This document shows, piece after piece, positions 17,622 to 27,050 of a DNA stretch of 64,000 nucleotides (positions are counted from its first letter, which is position 1; each line of letters opens with the position of its first letter). The DNA is from Flavobacterium sp. MFBS3-15 (GTDB taxonomy: Bacteria > Bacteroidota > Bacteroidia > Flavobacteriales > Flavobacteriaceae), in contig NZ_JAPCHV010000007.1 in the NCBI RefSeq assembly GCF_026107645.2, positions 1 to 64,000 on the forward strand, given 5' to 3'. The notes beneath the pieces were generated by a model. That model was given only the letters and a program-made list of their open reading frames with translations, was not told where the DNA came from and did no database searches. Position numbers and translations under genes: made by a program.

Positions 17622-20072
17622 ATGTCAAATCGTAAACTAATAAATATTGACAGTTTGTCACTCCAGGAAATCGATACGGATGCGGAATTAATACCGCTGA
17701 TGACATCGGAAGACGAGGAGGAAATGAATAACGAACAGCTCCCTGCCGAGCTTCCCATACTGCCGTTGCGCAACATGGTGCTTTTCCCCGGTGTGGTAAT
17801 ACCAATCACTGCGGGTAGGGATAAGTCTATAAAGCTTATTAATGATGCCAATGCTGATGCCAAAATTATTGGTGTAGTAGCTCAAAAGGACGAAGCAGTC
17901 GAAGAGCCTGGTGCAGAGGACATCAACAAAGTAGGTACTGTAGCAAGAATACTTCGCGTGCTCAAAATGCCTGATGGTAATACTACCGTAATCCTGCAGG
18001 GTAAGAAACGTTTTGAAGTCGATACAGTAACCACCGACCAACCCTACCTGAAAGCTACTACTAAAGAAGTAAGTGAGGAAAGGCCGGGTAAAAAGGATGC
18101 GGAATTCAATACCATCATTGAGTCGATTAAGGAGTTGGCAATCCAGATCATTAAGGAAAGCCCGAATATCCCTACTGAAGCGACTTTTGCCATAAAGAAT
18201 ATAGAAAGTGATTCGTTTTTGGTGAATTTCGTATCATCTAACATGAATCTTTCAGTAAAGGAAAAGCAGGACCTTCTTGCTATCAACAACCTGAAGGACC
18301 GTGCACTGGAAACTTTGCGCTACATGAACCTTGAGCTTCAAAAGCTGGAGTTGAAGAACGATATACAAAGCAAAGTTCGCTTTGATCTTGACCAGCAGCA
18401 GCGCGAATATTTCCTCCATCAACAGATGAAGACCATACAGGAGGAACTGGGAGGTGTGTCGCACGATCAGGAAATTGAGGAAATGCGCCAAAAGGGCCGT
18501 TCTAAAAAATGGAATGACAAAGTTAGGGCACAGTTTGATAAAGAAGTAGCCAAGCTACAGCGGACTAATCCGCAAGCCGCAGAATACGGCACACAGCGTA
18601 ACTATTTGGAATTGATGCTCGACCTGCCATGGAATGAGTTTTCAAAGGACAACTTTGACCTGAAGCGTGCCGAAAAAATACTGCACCGCGACCATTATGG
18701 CCTCGATGATGTAAAGAAACGTATTATTGAATACCTCGCGGTACTAAAGCTGCGTAACGATATGAAATCCCCTATTCTGTGCCTGTATGGGCCTCCGGGA
18801 GTAGGTAAGACCTCGATAGGTAAGTCGGTTGCCGAGGCATTGGGCAGGGAATATGTACGCATCTCTTTGGGAGGCCTTCGCGATGAGGCCGAGATAAGGG
18901 GGCACCGGAAGACCTATATTGGCGCCATGCCGGGCCGGATTATCCAGAGTCTTAAGAAGGCTGGTACATCTAACCCTGTATTTGTGCTTGATGAAATTGA
19001 TAAGCTAAGCACCAGCAACCAGGGAGACCCTTCTTCGGCTTTGTTGGAGGTACTCGATCCGGAGCAGAACAAGGAATTTTATGACAACTTCCTCGAAATG
19101 GGCTTCGACCTTTCAAAGGTGATGTTCATTGCCACATCGAATAACCTGGGTACCATACAGCCGGCCCTTCGCGACAGGATGGAAATCATACACATGACAG
19201 GCTATACCATTGAGGAAAAGATTGAAATCGCTAAAAAACACCTGTTGCCAAAACAGATAAAGGAGCACGGGCTGACGCCAAAGGATATCCAACTTGGCAA
19301 AAAACAGCTGGAGAAAATTGTTACCGGTTATACACGCGAGTCGGGTGTGCGCGGACTGGAGAAGCAAATAGCTAAAACCGTACGCCATATTGCGAAATCA
19401 GTGGCGATGGAGGAAGAGTACGAGCCAAAAGTTACTGAGGAAGAAGTGGTAAAAATACTTGGTGCTCCAAAAATGGAACGCGACAAATATGAAAACAACG
19501 AAGTAGCCGGTGTGGTTACAGGCCTTGCCTGGACCAGCGTGGGTGGCGACATCCTTTTCATTGAGTCTATATTGTCTAAAGGCAAAGGGCACATGACTAT
19601 GACCGGAAATCTGGGTAATGTGATGAAGGAGTCGGCAACGATTGCTTTGGAATACATAAAATCGAATGCGGAAAGGCTTGGCATAAGTCCGGAAGTGATA
19701 ACCAACTACAATGTACACATTCACGTGCCGGAAGGTGCAACACCTAAAGACGGCCCCAGTGCTGGCGTTGCGATGCTGACCTCACTGGTGTCTTCATTTA
19801 CTCAAAAGAGGGTTAAGAAGCATATGGCCATGACGGGAGAGATCACGCTCCGCGGTCGTGTATTGCCGGTGGGAGGTATTAAGGAAAAGATACTTGCTGC
19901 AAAGCGTGCCAATATCAAAGAAATTATCCTGTGCGAGGAAAACAGGCAGGATGTTGAAGAAATCAGGCAGGATTACCTTGACGGCCTGACTTTTCATTAT
20001 GTAAAGGAAATGTCTGAAGTCATAAAATTTGCAGTTACCGACCAAAAAGCGAAAAACGCAAAGGTGCTTTAA
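17622..20072 (+). CDS. lon: ATP-dependent protease La (Lon)
   Basis: This 816-residue cytosolic protease degrades misfolded and regulatory proteins. The N-terminal substrate-binding domain begins '[20 protein letters not shown]'. The AAA+ module carries Walker [10 protein letters not shown] (about 388) and Walker B 'VFVLDEIDK'. The protease domain has [11 protein letters not shown] with the catalytic Ser (about 712) and the catalytic Lys in '[13 protein letters not shown]'. Length and order match LonA. A terminator follows. I see no clear heat-shock operator upstream. porQ and cmk follow on the same strand. Confidence 0.97.
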   Translation: MSNRKLINIDSLSLQEIDTDAELIPLMTSEDEEEMNNEQLPAELPILPLRNMVLFPGVVIPITAGRDKSIKLINDANADAKIIGVVAQKDEAVEEPGAEDINKVGTVARILRVLKMPDGNTTVILQGKKRFEVDTVTTDQPYLKATTKEVSEERPGKKDAEFNTIIESIKELAIQIIKESPNIPTEATFAIKNIESDSFLVNFVSSNMNLSVKEKQDLLAINNLKDRALETLRYMNLELQKLELKNDIQSKVRFDLDQQQREYFLHQQMKTIQEELGGVSHDQEIEEMRQKGRSKKWNDKVRAQFDKEVAKLQRTNPQAAEYGTQRNYLELMLDLPWNEFSKDNFDLKRAEKILHRDHYGLDDVKKRIIEYLAVLKLRNDMKSPILCLYGPPGVGKTSIGKSVAEALGREYVRISLGGLRDEAEIRGHRKTYIGAMPGRIIQSLKKAGTSNPVFVLDEIDKLSTSNQGDPSSALLEVLDPEQNKEFYDNFLEMGFDLSKVMFIATSNNLGTIQPALRDRMEIIHMTGYTIEEKIEIAKKHLLPKQIKEHGLTPKDIQLGKKQLEKIVTGYTRESGVRGLEKQIAKTVRHIAKSVAMEEEYEPKVTEEEVVKILGAPKMERDKYENNEVAGVVTGLAWTSVGGDILFIESILSKGKGHMTMTGNLGNVMKESATIALEYIKSNAERLGISPEVITNYNVHIHVPEGATPKDGPSAGVAMLTSLVSSFTQKRVKKHMAMTGEITLRGRVLPVGGIKEKILAAKRANIKEIILCEENRQDVEEIRQDYLDGLTFHYVKEMSEVIKFAVTDQKAKNAKVL

Positions 20073-20089
20073 TACGTACATATAAGATG

Positions 20090-20121
20090 AAAACGGCTAA
20101 AATTTCTTAGCCGTTTTTTTA
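20090..20121 (+). terminator. Intrinsic terminator of lon
   Basis: AAAACGGCTAA and TTAGCCGTTTT pair around a six-base loop, then a T-run. Confidence 0.9.
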
Positions 20122-20133
20122 TTTAAAAAATAA

Positions 20134-20141
20134 TATCTTCG
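20134..20141 (+). promoter_or_regulatory. -7 box of porQ
   Basis: TATCTTCG is a one-mismatch form of TAnnTTTG. The same octamer lies in front of the tRNA-derived RNA near 39985. It lies 30 nt before the porQ start. Confidence 0.45.
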
Positions 20142-20170
20142 CACCTGCGTTATAGTATGCACAAAACATA

Positions 20171-21199
20171 TTGCAAACAATGTTTAAAAACGGGCTCTTA
20201 TTTCTTTTCTTATTTTGCACCACTTTGTCTTTTAGCCAGATAGGAGGGAAATATACTTACCAGTTTTTAAACCTGGTTACTTCGCCACGCCAGTCGGCAC
20301 TTGGCGGAAAAATTATCACCCTTTATGATTACGATGTGAACCAGGGCATTTACAACCCTGCAACAATCAATCCCGAAATGGACAATCACCTTGCTGTGAA
20401 CTATGGCAGTTATTTTGGCGAAGTTACTTATGGGACAGCTGCCTATGCTTACACCTATGACCGTCATGTACAGACTTTTCATGCCGGTGTAAACTATGTG
20501 AACTACGGTACGTTTGAAGGCCGCGATGAAATGGGTATGCTTACTGGCGACTTTACAGGCAGCGAGATCGCCCTGTCATTCGGGTATGCTTATAATATTC
20601 CTTACACCAGTATTTATCTTGGTGCAAATGGCAAACTCATATCGTCAACCCTTGAAAGTTACAATTCTTTTGGGGGCGCAATAGATCTTGGGGCTATTTA
20701 CATTGATGAGGATAACGATATTAATATAGCCCTGGCCATACGCAATGCCGGGATGCAGTTTACAACTTATGCAGGATTGCGCGAACCTTTGCCGCTGGAA
20801 GTGATTGCCGGTATTTCGCAGGAATTGGAAAATGTACCGCTGAGGTGGCATATTACCCTTGAAAACCTGCAGCAGTGGAATATTGCCTTTTCAAACCCCA
20901 ACAGGTCAGAGGAAAGCATAGATGGAGGCAGTACAGAAGAAAAGGTATCGTTTATGAACAATGCCCTGCGACACGTAATCCTGGGTGCAGAACTTTTCCC
21001 CGGGAAAAGCTTCAATATCAGGGTAGGCTATAACTTCAGGAGGGCAGAGGAATTGCGGATTGAAGACAGGCGAAATTTTTCGGGAATTTCGGCCGGCGTA
21101 GGCTTAAGATTTAATAAATTGCGGTTCGATTATTCGTACTCAAGATATACCCTTGCGGCCAATACCAGCTTGTTTGGGTTAACCATAAACCTGCAATAG
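20171..21199 (+). CDS. porQ: Type IX secretion system protein PorQ
   Basis: A 342-residue outer-membrane barrel protein of the PorV/PorQ group. A signal peptide (residues 1-25) is followed by 'KYTYQFLNLVTSPRQSALGGKIITLYDYDVNQGIYNPATINP', characteristic of PorQ. The rest is a series of amphipathic strands ending 'FGLTINLQ'. PorQ has been reported, together with PorU, PorV and PorZ, in the cell-surface attachment complex of the T9SS. A start nine bases later (MFKNG) is possible. cmk begins 2 nt after it, so the two are co-transcribed. Confidence 0.9.
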   Translation: MQTMFKNGLLFLFLFCTTLSFSQIGGKYTYQFLNLVTSPRQSALGGKIITLYDYDVNQGIYNPATINPEMDNHLAVNYGSYFGEVTYGTAAYAYTYDRHVQTFHAGVNYVNYGTFEGRDEMGMLTGDFTGSEIALSFGYAYNIPYTSIYLGANGKLISSTLESYNSFGGAIDLGAIYIDEDNDINIALAIRNAGMQFTTYAGLREPLPLEVIAGISQELENVPLRWHITLENLQQWNIAFSNPNRSEESIDGGSTEEKVSFMNNALRHVILGAELFPGKSFNIRVGYNFRRAEELRIEDRRNFSGISAGVGLRFNKLRFDYSYSRYTLAANTSLFGLTINLQ

Positions 21200-21201
21200 C
21201 C

Positions 21202-21894
21202 TTGGATAAAAAAATTACCATTGCCATAGACGGCTTTTCCTCGACGGGCAAAAGCACACTTGCCAAACAGATTGCCGCCCATTTGGGCTATGTGTATGTG
21301 GACAGTGGGGCAATGTACCGTGCCGTAACGCTCTATGCCATGGAAAACGGGTTTGTATCGCCAACACATCTGGATAAGGAGGGGCTGGTAAGCAGCCTGC
21401 CTGACATAAAGCTGGAATTTCACTTTAATCCCGAGGCCGGTTTTGGTGAAATGTACCTTAATGGGCAAAATGTGGAGAAAAAGATACGTACGCTCGAAGT
21501 TTCAGGGCTTGTGAGCCGGATAGCCGAAATATCTGAAGTGCGGGCAAAACTTGTAGAACAACAGCAGCATATGGGCGAGAATAAAGGCGTGGTGATGGAC
21601 GGCCGCGACATAGGTACTGTGGTGTTCCCGAATGCCGAGCTAAAACTGTTCATGGTAGCCAGCGCCGAAACCCGTGCGCAGCGTCGTTTTGATGAGCTTA
21701 CACAAAAAGGCGAAACAGTTACCTTTGAAGCTGTACTGGAAAATGTGCAGCAGCGCGACCATATTGATTCCAATCGTGAGGATTCCCCACTTATACAGGC
21801 CGTAGATGCCATCGCAATAGACAATTCCAACCTCTCAAGGGAAGAGCAGTTTGAACTTGTACTGGGCCTTGTAAATGAAGCGACACAACTTTAA
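21202..21894 (+). CDS. cmk: Cytidylate (dCMP) kinase
   Basis: This 230-residue enzyme phosphorylates CMP and dCMP. The P-loop is IAIDGFSSTGKSTLAKQIA, then 'YVYVDSGAMYRAVTLYA', 'VVMDGRDIGTVVFPNA' and the lid 'RAQRRFDE', all family signatures. The only fitting start is TTG at 21202, 2 nt after the porQ stop. The next in-frame ATG would remove the P-loop. The rare start and tight coupling suggest translation depends on porQ. Confidence 0.95.
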   Translation: MDKKITIAIDGFSSTGKSTLAKQIAAHLGYVYVDSGAMYRAVTLYAMENGFVSPTHLDKEGLVSSLPDIKLEFHFNPEAGFGEMYLNGQNVEKKIRTLEVSGLVSRIAEISEVRAKLVEQQQHMGENKGVVMDGRDIGTVVFPNAELKLFMVASAETRAQRRFDELTQKGETVTFEAVLENVQQRDHIDSNREDSPLIQAVDAIAIDNSNLSREEQFELVLGLVNEATQL

Positions 21895-21962
21895 CGATGT
21901 AGCTATCCCCAATAATCTTTTTTTTCATAGATTTACCGCCGTTAAGAAAATGTTAATTTAGC

Positions 21963-23351
21963 ATGCAGAATTTTATGGGCATAAAGAACCGTCTTGTTAT
22001 AATGAGTTTCCTCCAGTTTTTCGTATGGGGGGCATGGCTGATTACGATTGCAAATTACTGGTTTGGGACAAAACATTGGGATGGTACCCAATTTGGATTG
22101 GTATTCAGTACAATGGGGTTTGCATCCCTGTTCATGCCGACGTTAACGGGTATCATTGCCGACAGATGGATAAATGCAGAGAAGCTTTATGCGGCACTTC
22201 ATGTGTTATATGCAGGTACGTTATTCTGCCTGCCGATGGTTGAGGATCCTACAACCTTTATCTATGTAATGTTCATTGCAATGTGTTTTTACATGCCTAC
22301 CATTTCATTGAGCAACTCTATTTCATATACGTCCCTGAAAATGAATAATGGTGATGTGGTTAAGGATTTCCCTCCTATACGTGTATGGGGAACTATTGGG
22401 TTCATTGTAGCCATGTGGATTACTAACCTGACAGGCAGTAAAGCCACAGAGTACCAATTTTATATTGCAGGAATAGCTGCGGTTTGTCTTGGACTATATG
22501 CGCTCACTCTTCCTAAATGTGAGCCGCAGGGTAATACAAAGGAGAATTCTTCATTATCTGAAACGCTGGGTTTAGGTGCTTTTAAGCTTTTTGGAGATTA
22601 CAAAATTATGCTGTTCTTCATTTTCTCAATGTTCCTTGGGGGAGCTTTACAGCTAACCAATGCTTATGGTGACGTGTTCCTAAGCGAATTTGAGAATTTC
22701 CCTAAGTATGCCGATTCGTTCGTAGTAGAATATTCGACAATAATCATGTCAATATCCCAAATTAGCGAAACTCTGTTCATCCTTGCAATCCCATTCTTTT
22801 TGAAACGTTTCGGTATCAAACAGGTAATGCTAATCAGTATGCTGGCATGGGTACTAAGGTTTGGCCTTTTTGCGTATGGCGACCCTGTAAACGGCCTGTG
22901 GATGATCATTCTCTCTTGCATTGTATATGGCATGGCATTCGATTTCTTCAATATATCAGGCTCGTTGTTTGTAGAGACTACTACAAGTGCCAAGATACGT
23001 TCGTCCGCCCAGGGGCTGTTCATGATGATGACCAACGGTATAGGTGCTGTATTGGGCTCGGTAACTTCTGGATGGGTAATTGACAAATATTTTACAAAAT
23101 CATTTGCCAATACAACCGAACTGTCATCGTATCTTGATACTGCCCCAGACAATGCGCATATGATGTCATTCGTACAGAAAAGTGGTGCTACGGCTGATGC
23201 ACAGGGGATTTTTGATAAAGCAGTGACCATGAGGGAATGGCACGACATATGGATTACTTTTGCAATTTATGCATTAATTATTGCCATAGCTTTTGCCATA
23301 ATGTTTAAGCACAAACATGACCCTTCGGTAGTAGCCGATATAAAGCATTAA
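21963..23351 (+). CDS. Nucleoside permease, NupG/XapB-type MFS transporter
   Basis: A 462-residue inner-membrane protein with about 12 membrane segments. The start 'MGIKNRLVIMSFLQFFVWGAWLITIANYWF' and 'PTLTGIIADRWINAEKLYAALH', then 'FPPIRVWGTIGFIVAMW', match the nucleoside:H+ symporter family. It would import nucleosides. Its position after cmk fits salvage, but a 68-nt gap and a possible -7 box (TAATTTAG near 21953) suggest a separate transcript. A strong terminator follows. Confidence 0.88.
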   Translation: MQNFMGIKNRLVIMSFLQFFVWGAWLITIANYWFGTKHWDGTQFGLVFSTMGFASLFMPTLTGIIADRWINAEKLYAALHVLYAGTLFCLPMVEDPTTFIYVMFIAMCFYMPTISLSNSISYTSLKMNNGDVVKDFPPIRVWGTIGFIVAMWITNLTGSKATEYQFYIAGIAAVCLGLYALTLPKCEPQGNTKENSSLSETLGLGAFKLFGDYKIMLFFIFSMFLGGALQLTNAYGDVFLSEFENFPKYADSFVVEYSTIIMSISQISETLFILAIPFFLKRFGIKQVMLISMLAWVLRFGLFAYGDPVNGLWMIILSCIVYGMAFDFFNISGSLFVETTTSAKIRSSAQGLFMMMTNGIGAVLGSVTSGWVIDKYFTKSFANTTELSSYLDTAPDNAHMMSFVQKSGATADAQGIFDKAVTMREWHDIWITFAIYALIIAIAFAIMFKHKHDPSVVADIKH

Positions 23352-23374
23352 AATTTCCGGTATTCAAAAATATG

Positions 23375-23405
23375 CAGGCTGTCTATTTAGGCAGCCTGTT
23401 TTTTA
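23375..23405 (+). terminator. Intrinsic terminator of the nucleoside permease gene
   Basis: CAGGCTG and CAGCCTG pair around a ten-base loop and are followed by a T-run. Confidence 0.85.
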
Positions 23406-23434
23406 TTCGGGCTACTCCCGTCGTACCATATACT

Positions 23435-23498
23435 CTATCTGCTTCTCCCCGATAGCTATCGGGAACCCGCAGGATGACGCTGAAATCGCTCACGCAGA
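23435..23498 (+). repeat. Dispersed intergenic repeat, copy 1
   Basis: The segment reads CTATCTGCTTCTCC, the palindrome CCCGATAGCTATCGGG, CGCAGGATGACGCTG and ATCGCTCACGCAGA. A close relative is at 43951-44039, a partial one at 40071-40120 and an inverted one at 35799-35865. Confidence 0.7.
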
Positions 23499-23555
23499 GA
23501 ACGTTGAGGATTGGTGGTTAGGATAAAACATCAGGCATTTTTCGGTGTGAGTGAA

Positions 23556-23583
23556 GCTCAACCTGAAACTTTAAACTTTAAAC
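23556..23583 (-). repeat. GTT-heptad array at the 3' end of the 23589 gene
   Basis: On the minus strand, four in-phase 7-mers (GTTTAAA, GTTTAAA, GTTTCAG, GTTGAGC) start 5 nt after the stop codon. They belong to the heptad family found after other stop codons here. Confidence 0.75.
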
Positions 23584-23588
23584 CCCAA

Positions 23589-26500
23589 TCAACGGATCAT
23601 AGAAAAATGTCCTCTCATTTCCTCCCCGTTTTGCCTTTTTACTACAAACCAGTAATCCGTAGCTGGAAGTGGGCTGCCATTGAGGGTACCGTCCCAGCCT
23701 GTACTGTCGGCACCAAAGCCCGTAATAAGTTTTCCGTAACGGTCGTAGATGTATATGAGCATATCAGGCTCAAGTACTGAGAATTGTATGCGCCAGGTTT
23801 CATTGATGCCATCGCCATTGGGCGTAAAGAACTTTGGATAACTAAGCAGGAAAGCCGGGATGAAAACCTGCCTGCATTGAAATTTATCCCTTACATACAC
23901 TATGTAACTCCCTGCAGAAAGCCCCGCAAACACATTGCTGTCCTGGTAATGTATTCCGTCCAGAGAATATTCAAAATTTGCCGCTAATGAAGGATCCTGC
24001 ATAATCACCGTAATTACGTTGTCTTCATCTGTCCAGTCGGCAATGTCGATGTGGCTGATATGTGGTAATGGCGAAAAAGACGCATGAACAGTCTTTTCAG
24101 CTTCGCAACCAAATTCGTTGGTCACTGTAACTGTATAGTCACCGGGTTCGGTAACTACGATGGACTGTGTCGTTTCTCCGCCAGACCAGAGGTAAGTATC
24201 ATATCCGGCATCGCCGACAATTTCCAGCGGAGTGCCCTCACAACCCGTTATGGTGTCATCCATTTGCAGGTTGGGTATGGGGTGTGCATTCACGGTAAAG
24301 GATGTTTTCGCGGTACAGGCGGTATTATTATCATATACCAGCCTTGCATAAATAGTTGATGTACTGCACTCATGCAGGTCAGGAAGCGGATTGCTCCCGG
24401 TATCTGCATCGGCTTCTGAGGCATGGTAGGTAATAACTACTTTTGTAGCATCCTGTTCGCCAAGTATTGTAGCATCCTGTTGGGAAAGATCGAAAATCTC
24501 AGTACCATTATTGTCGGTATCGCACAAGTGAAGGTCGTCCGGCTGTGTCGCATTTACTAACGAAGGCAGGTCAGCTACATTGAAAAGCTCAACCTGATAA
24601 TTTCCGCACGGGTCGGCAACCCGTACACGGTATACAGCGGTATCCAGTGCATTGAAAATATTATTATTCCCGTTGTTGATGTAAAATGTATTGTCGCCGT
24701 TCTTGCTTATGATTTCGTAGGTAAGCGGGGATACACCCTCCACATTCACCTGAACGTCACCTATAGCCCCGGAGCAGGTAAGGCTAATAATTCCGGTAAT
24801 TTGGAGGTCATCAAAAAAATCAAACTCGTGCAGGGATTCCATGCAGAACTTTTTAGTGGCTACACTTCCGCTTGGAAAGCTTTGGTATACTTTTACGATC
24901 CTGTATATACCGGTCTGCGTGAGGGTATTCATTGTAGCATTATTGGTGAGTGGCAGGCCATTATCAGGGTCTACCGGAGCCTCGCCGGCAGGAGCATTTT
25001 CCCCGGTGAGGGGGTGTACCCAATTATCAGTGAGCGGGTCGTAAATCTGGAGGTAAAATGAAAGGAAAGCCACTGCATTGCTCGTATGCTGGAAATAAAC
25101 ATCGAATGAGCCGCAATGTCGTGTTATGTTAAGGTTGTTTACGGATGAAGTGTAGGGTGTTATCGTAGCGGTTTTCGTAATACCCGTCTGGCAGGTGGTA
25201 TCTACCAGTAATGTATAGTTCCCGGGCGGGAGGTTATCCATATAGAATGCACCGTCTGCGCCCGCTATGTTAAAAGTTGCATCGTAGGGCAGGGGTTCTG
25301 TAAATTCAGCCGGAGCAGCAAGTATCTTGACCATAGTGATCTGGCCGCCCTGTGGCGTCATATAGACTGTGCCTTTGCCCGATGTGCAGTCGGGCCGGCT
25401 CAGGGGGTTGCTAACACCTCCTGGTGACTGCATTATTTCGAAATGTACGTCGGGCCACTGCGTGCCACAGGTATCAATCAGGACAACGGTATACTGGCCG
25501 GGAAGCAGTTCGCTAACCTTTAGCCCGTCATCGATCGTTATAAATTCAGACACATCATAGGGCAGGGGATGTATTTCTTCATATTCTTCAGGAGCCGCTG
25601 TGATATGGGCAATCCCAATGATGTATCCCGGTATGTTTACTTCTACACGGCCCGGATTTCCGAGGCAGTCTGCTGCAAATGGCGAGGCAACGGGTTCTAC
25701 GTCAGGTTCTGTGAATTCTGCCTCATTGGTAGTGGTATGCCCACAGGCATCTGTTACCGTATACGCATATATTCCTTCCGGAACCGGGTTGTCAAGATCG
25801 CCATAATAAATGAGCGCCTCATTAAAGGGGCCTGGGTGTATACTGTTGATTGAAGGGTCAAAGCCCGGAGGTATACTGGTAAATGTTACTGTATAGGGCG
25901 GGACAAACTTGTTCATCGTGATCATAAATGCCTTCATACCGCACCCGAGGTCGCTAAATCCGGGCATGGCATTCATTTTTTGGTCAACCAGGTTTTGTGA
26001 AGTATATACTGTCCCACACGGATCGGTTATCTTAAGCTCATAATAATATGGAATATCGTAGTAGAAAGGGATAACATAGCTTGCATTTGCAGCTTGTGGA
26101 TCACCTGCTGTGATGGTCTGGCTGTAAACAAAAGGAGTCCCGCCACCGGGAGGATATACAGTGAAAACGGCGTTTAACGGATAGGTGATGTCTACTCCGT
26201 TGGCAGATCCAACTACATTTTGTACTGTTATCTTGTCACAGGCAGGAAGTACCTGGTCGGGAAATGTGGGGGTATCTATAGCGAGTATAGGGCCATCTGA
26301 ATATACGCTGAGGGTGATTACTTCAGCAGAACCGCAATCGTCTGTTACACGCACCTGGTAGCTTCCTGCCGGAAGATTATTGAATACAGGCGAAGGCTGC
26401 GCAGTGCGTGTCACGGGCCCTGATATTACTTCGTAAGCCGAAGCCGTACCCGAAGTGACTGTTATGGTTATACTTCCGTCAGGCCCGCAATAAGAATTGT

Positions 26501-26894
26501 CACTTTCTACGGTATAAACCAGCGGAATGGTAAGGTCGGCAATGGAAATTTGTTCCTGGTCGGTTGATGTATTGCCATTTATAACCTGTGTGGCAACTAT
26601 GAGGTAATCACCGGCAATAAGTCCTGATACAGACGTAGCGGAATTATTGGAAATTGGCGTTGTAGTATTGGGCAGTTTGTAGACTTTGTAATTTACCGGT
26701 GCCGTCGGGTCAGCATTTTCCAATGAAAATGATAAAGTGCCGCTACCCGGGCAAAGCTCATCTGTCGCACTAACTGTGAGGTTAAAATCCTGTGCGTTTA
26801 CAGGCGATATAAACATCAGCAGCAATACGGTAATACAGCTCCATAGCCGAATATGAGGCAAATGCCGGTACTGTTTTGTTGGGTTGGTTCTCAT
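23589..26894 (-). CDS. Large secreted protein with T9SS type B sorting domain
   Basis: A 1101-residue exported protein. The signal peptide ends near residue 35 (SPVNAQD). The middle is made of beta-rich modules of about 100-150 residues with recurring Cys and 'NLPAGSYQVRVTDDCG'-type turns. Next comes an Ig/PKD-like module 'YDTYLWSGGETTQSIVVTEPGDYTVTVT'. The last 90 residues start 'YPKFFTPNGDGINETWRIQF' and are a gliding-motility-associated type B sorting domain, which directs export by the T9SS. It is a paralogue of the adjacent gene. Its role (adhesin or filament) is not readable. Confidence 0.9.
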   Translation of the reverse strand: MRTNPTKQYRHLPHIRLWSCITVLLLMFISPVNAQDFNLTVSATDELCPGSGTLSFSLENADPTAPVNYKVYKLPNTTTPISNNSATSVSGLIAGDYLIVATQVINGNTSTDQEQISIADLTIPLVYTVESDNSYCGPDGSITITVTSGTASAYEVISGPVTRTAQPSPVFNNLPAGSYQVRVTDDCGSAEVITLSVYSDGPILAIDTPTFPDQVLPACDKITVQNVVGSANGVDITYPLNAVFTVYPPGGGTPFVYSQTITAGDPQAANASYVIPFYYDIPYYYELKITDPCGTVYTSQNLVDQKMNAMPGFSDLGCGMKAFMITMNKFVPPYTVTFTSIPPGFDPSINSIHPGPFNEALIYYGDLDNPVPEGIYAYTVTDACGHTTTNEAEFTEPDVEPVASPFAADCLGNPGRVEVNIPGYIIGIAHITAAPEEYEEIHPLPYDVSEFITIDDGLKVSELLPGQYTVVLIDTCGTQWPDVHFEIMQSPGGVSNPLSRPDCTSGKGTVYMTPQGGQITMVKILAAPAEFTEPLPYDATFNIAGADGAFYMDNLPPGNYTLLVDTTCQTGITKTATITPYTSSVNNLNITRHCGSFDVYFQHTSNAVAFLSFYLQIYDPLTDNWVHPLTGENAPAGEAPVDPDNGLPLTNNATMNTLTQTGIYRIVKVYQSFPSGSVATKKFCMESLHEFDFFDDLQITGIISLTCSGAIGDVQVNVEGVSPLTYEIISKNGDNTFYINNGNNNIFNALDTAVYRVRVADPCGNYQVELFNVADLPSLVNATQPDDLHLCDTDNNGTEIFDLSQQDATILGEQDATKVVITYHASEADADTGSNPLPDLHECSTSTIYARLVYDNNTACTAKTSFTVNAHPIPNLQMDDTITGCEGTPLEIVGDAGYDTYLWSGGETTQSIVVTEPGDYTVTVTNEFGCEAEKTVHASFSPLPHISHIDIADWTDEDNVITVIMQDPSLAANFEYSLDGIHYQDSNVFAGLSAGSYIVYVRDKFQCRQVFIPAFLLSYPKFFTPNGDGINETWRIQFSVLEPDMLIYIYDRYGKLITGFGADSTGWDGTLNGSPLPATDYWFVVKRQNGEEMRGHFSMIR

Positions 26895-27050
26895 AGCAAA
26901 AATTAAGTTTGCGACTTAATTATTTCTGCTAAAGATATGATTTATAGTGTTTAGTTAACAAAACATTTTGTTTTTTAACAAATGCTTTGTCTTTTGTTTA
27001 TTTTATAAGTTATAAAGAAAACTATTCATTTCGTGCTCATTATCTGATAA

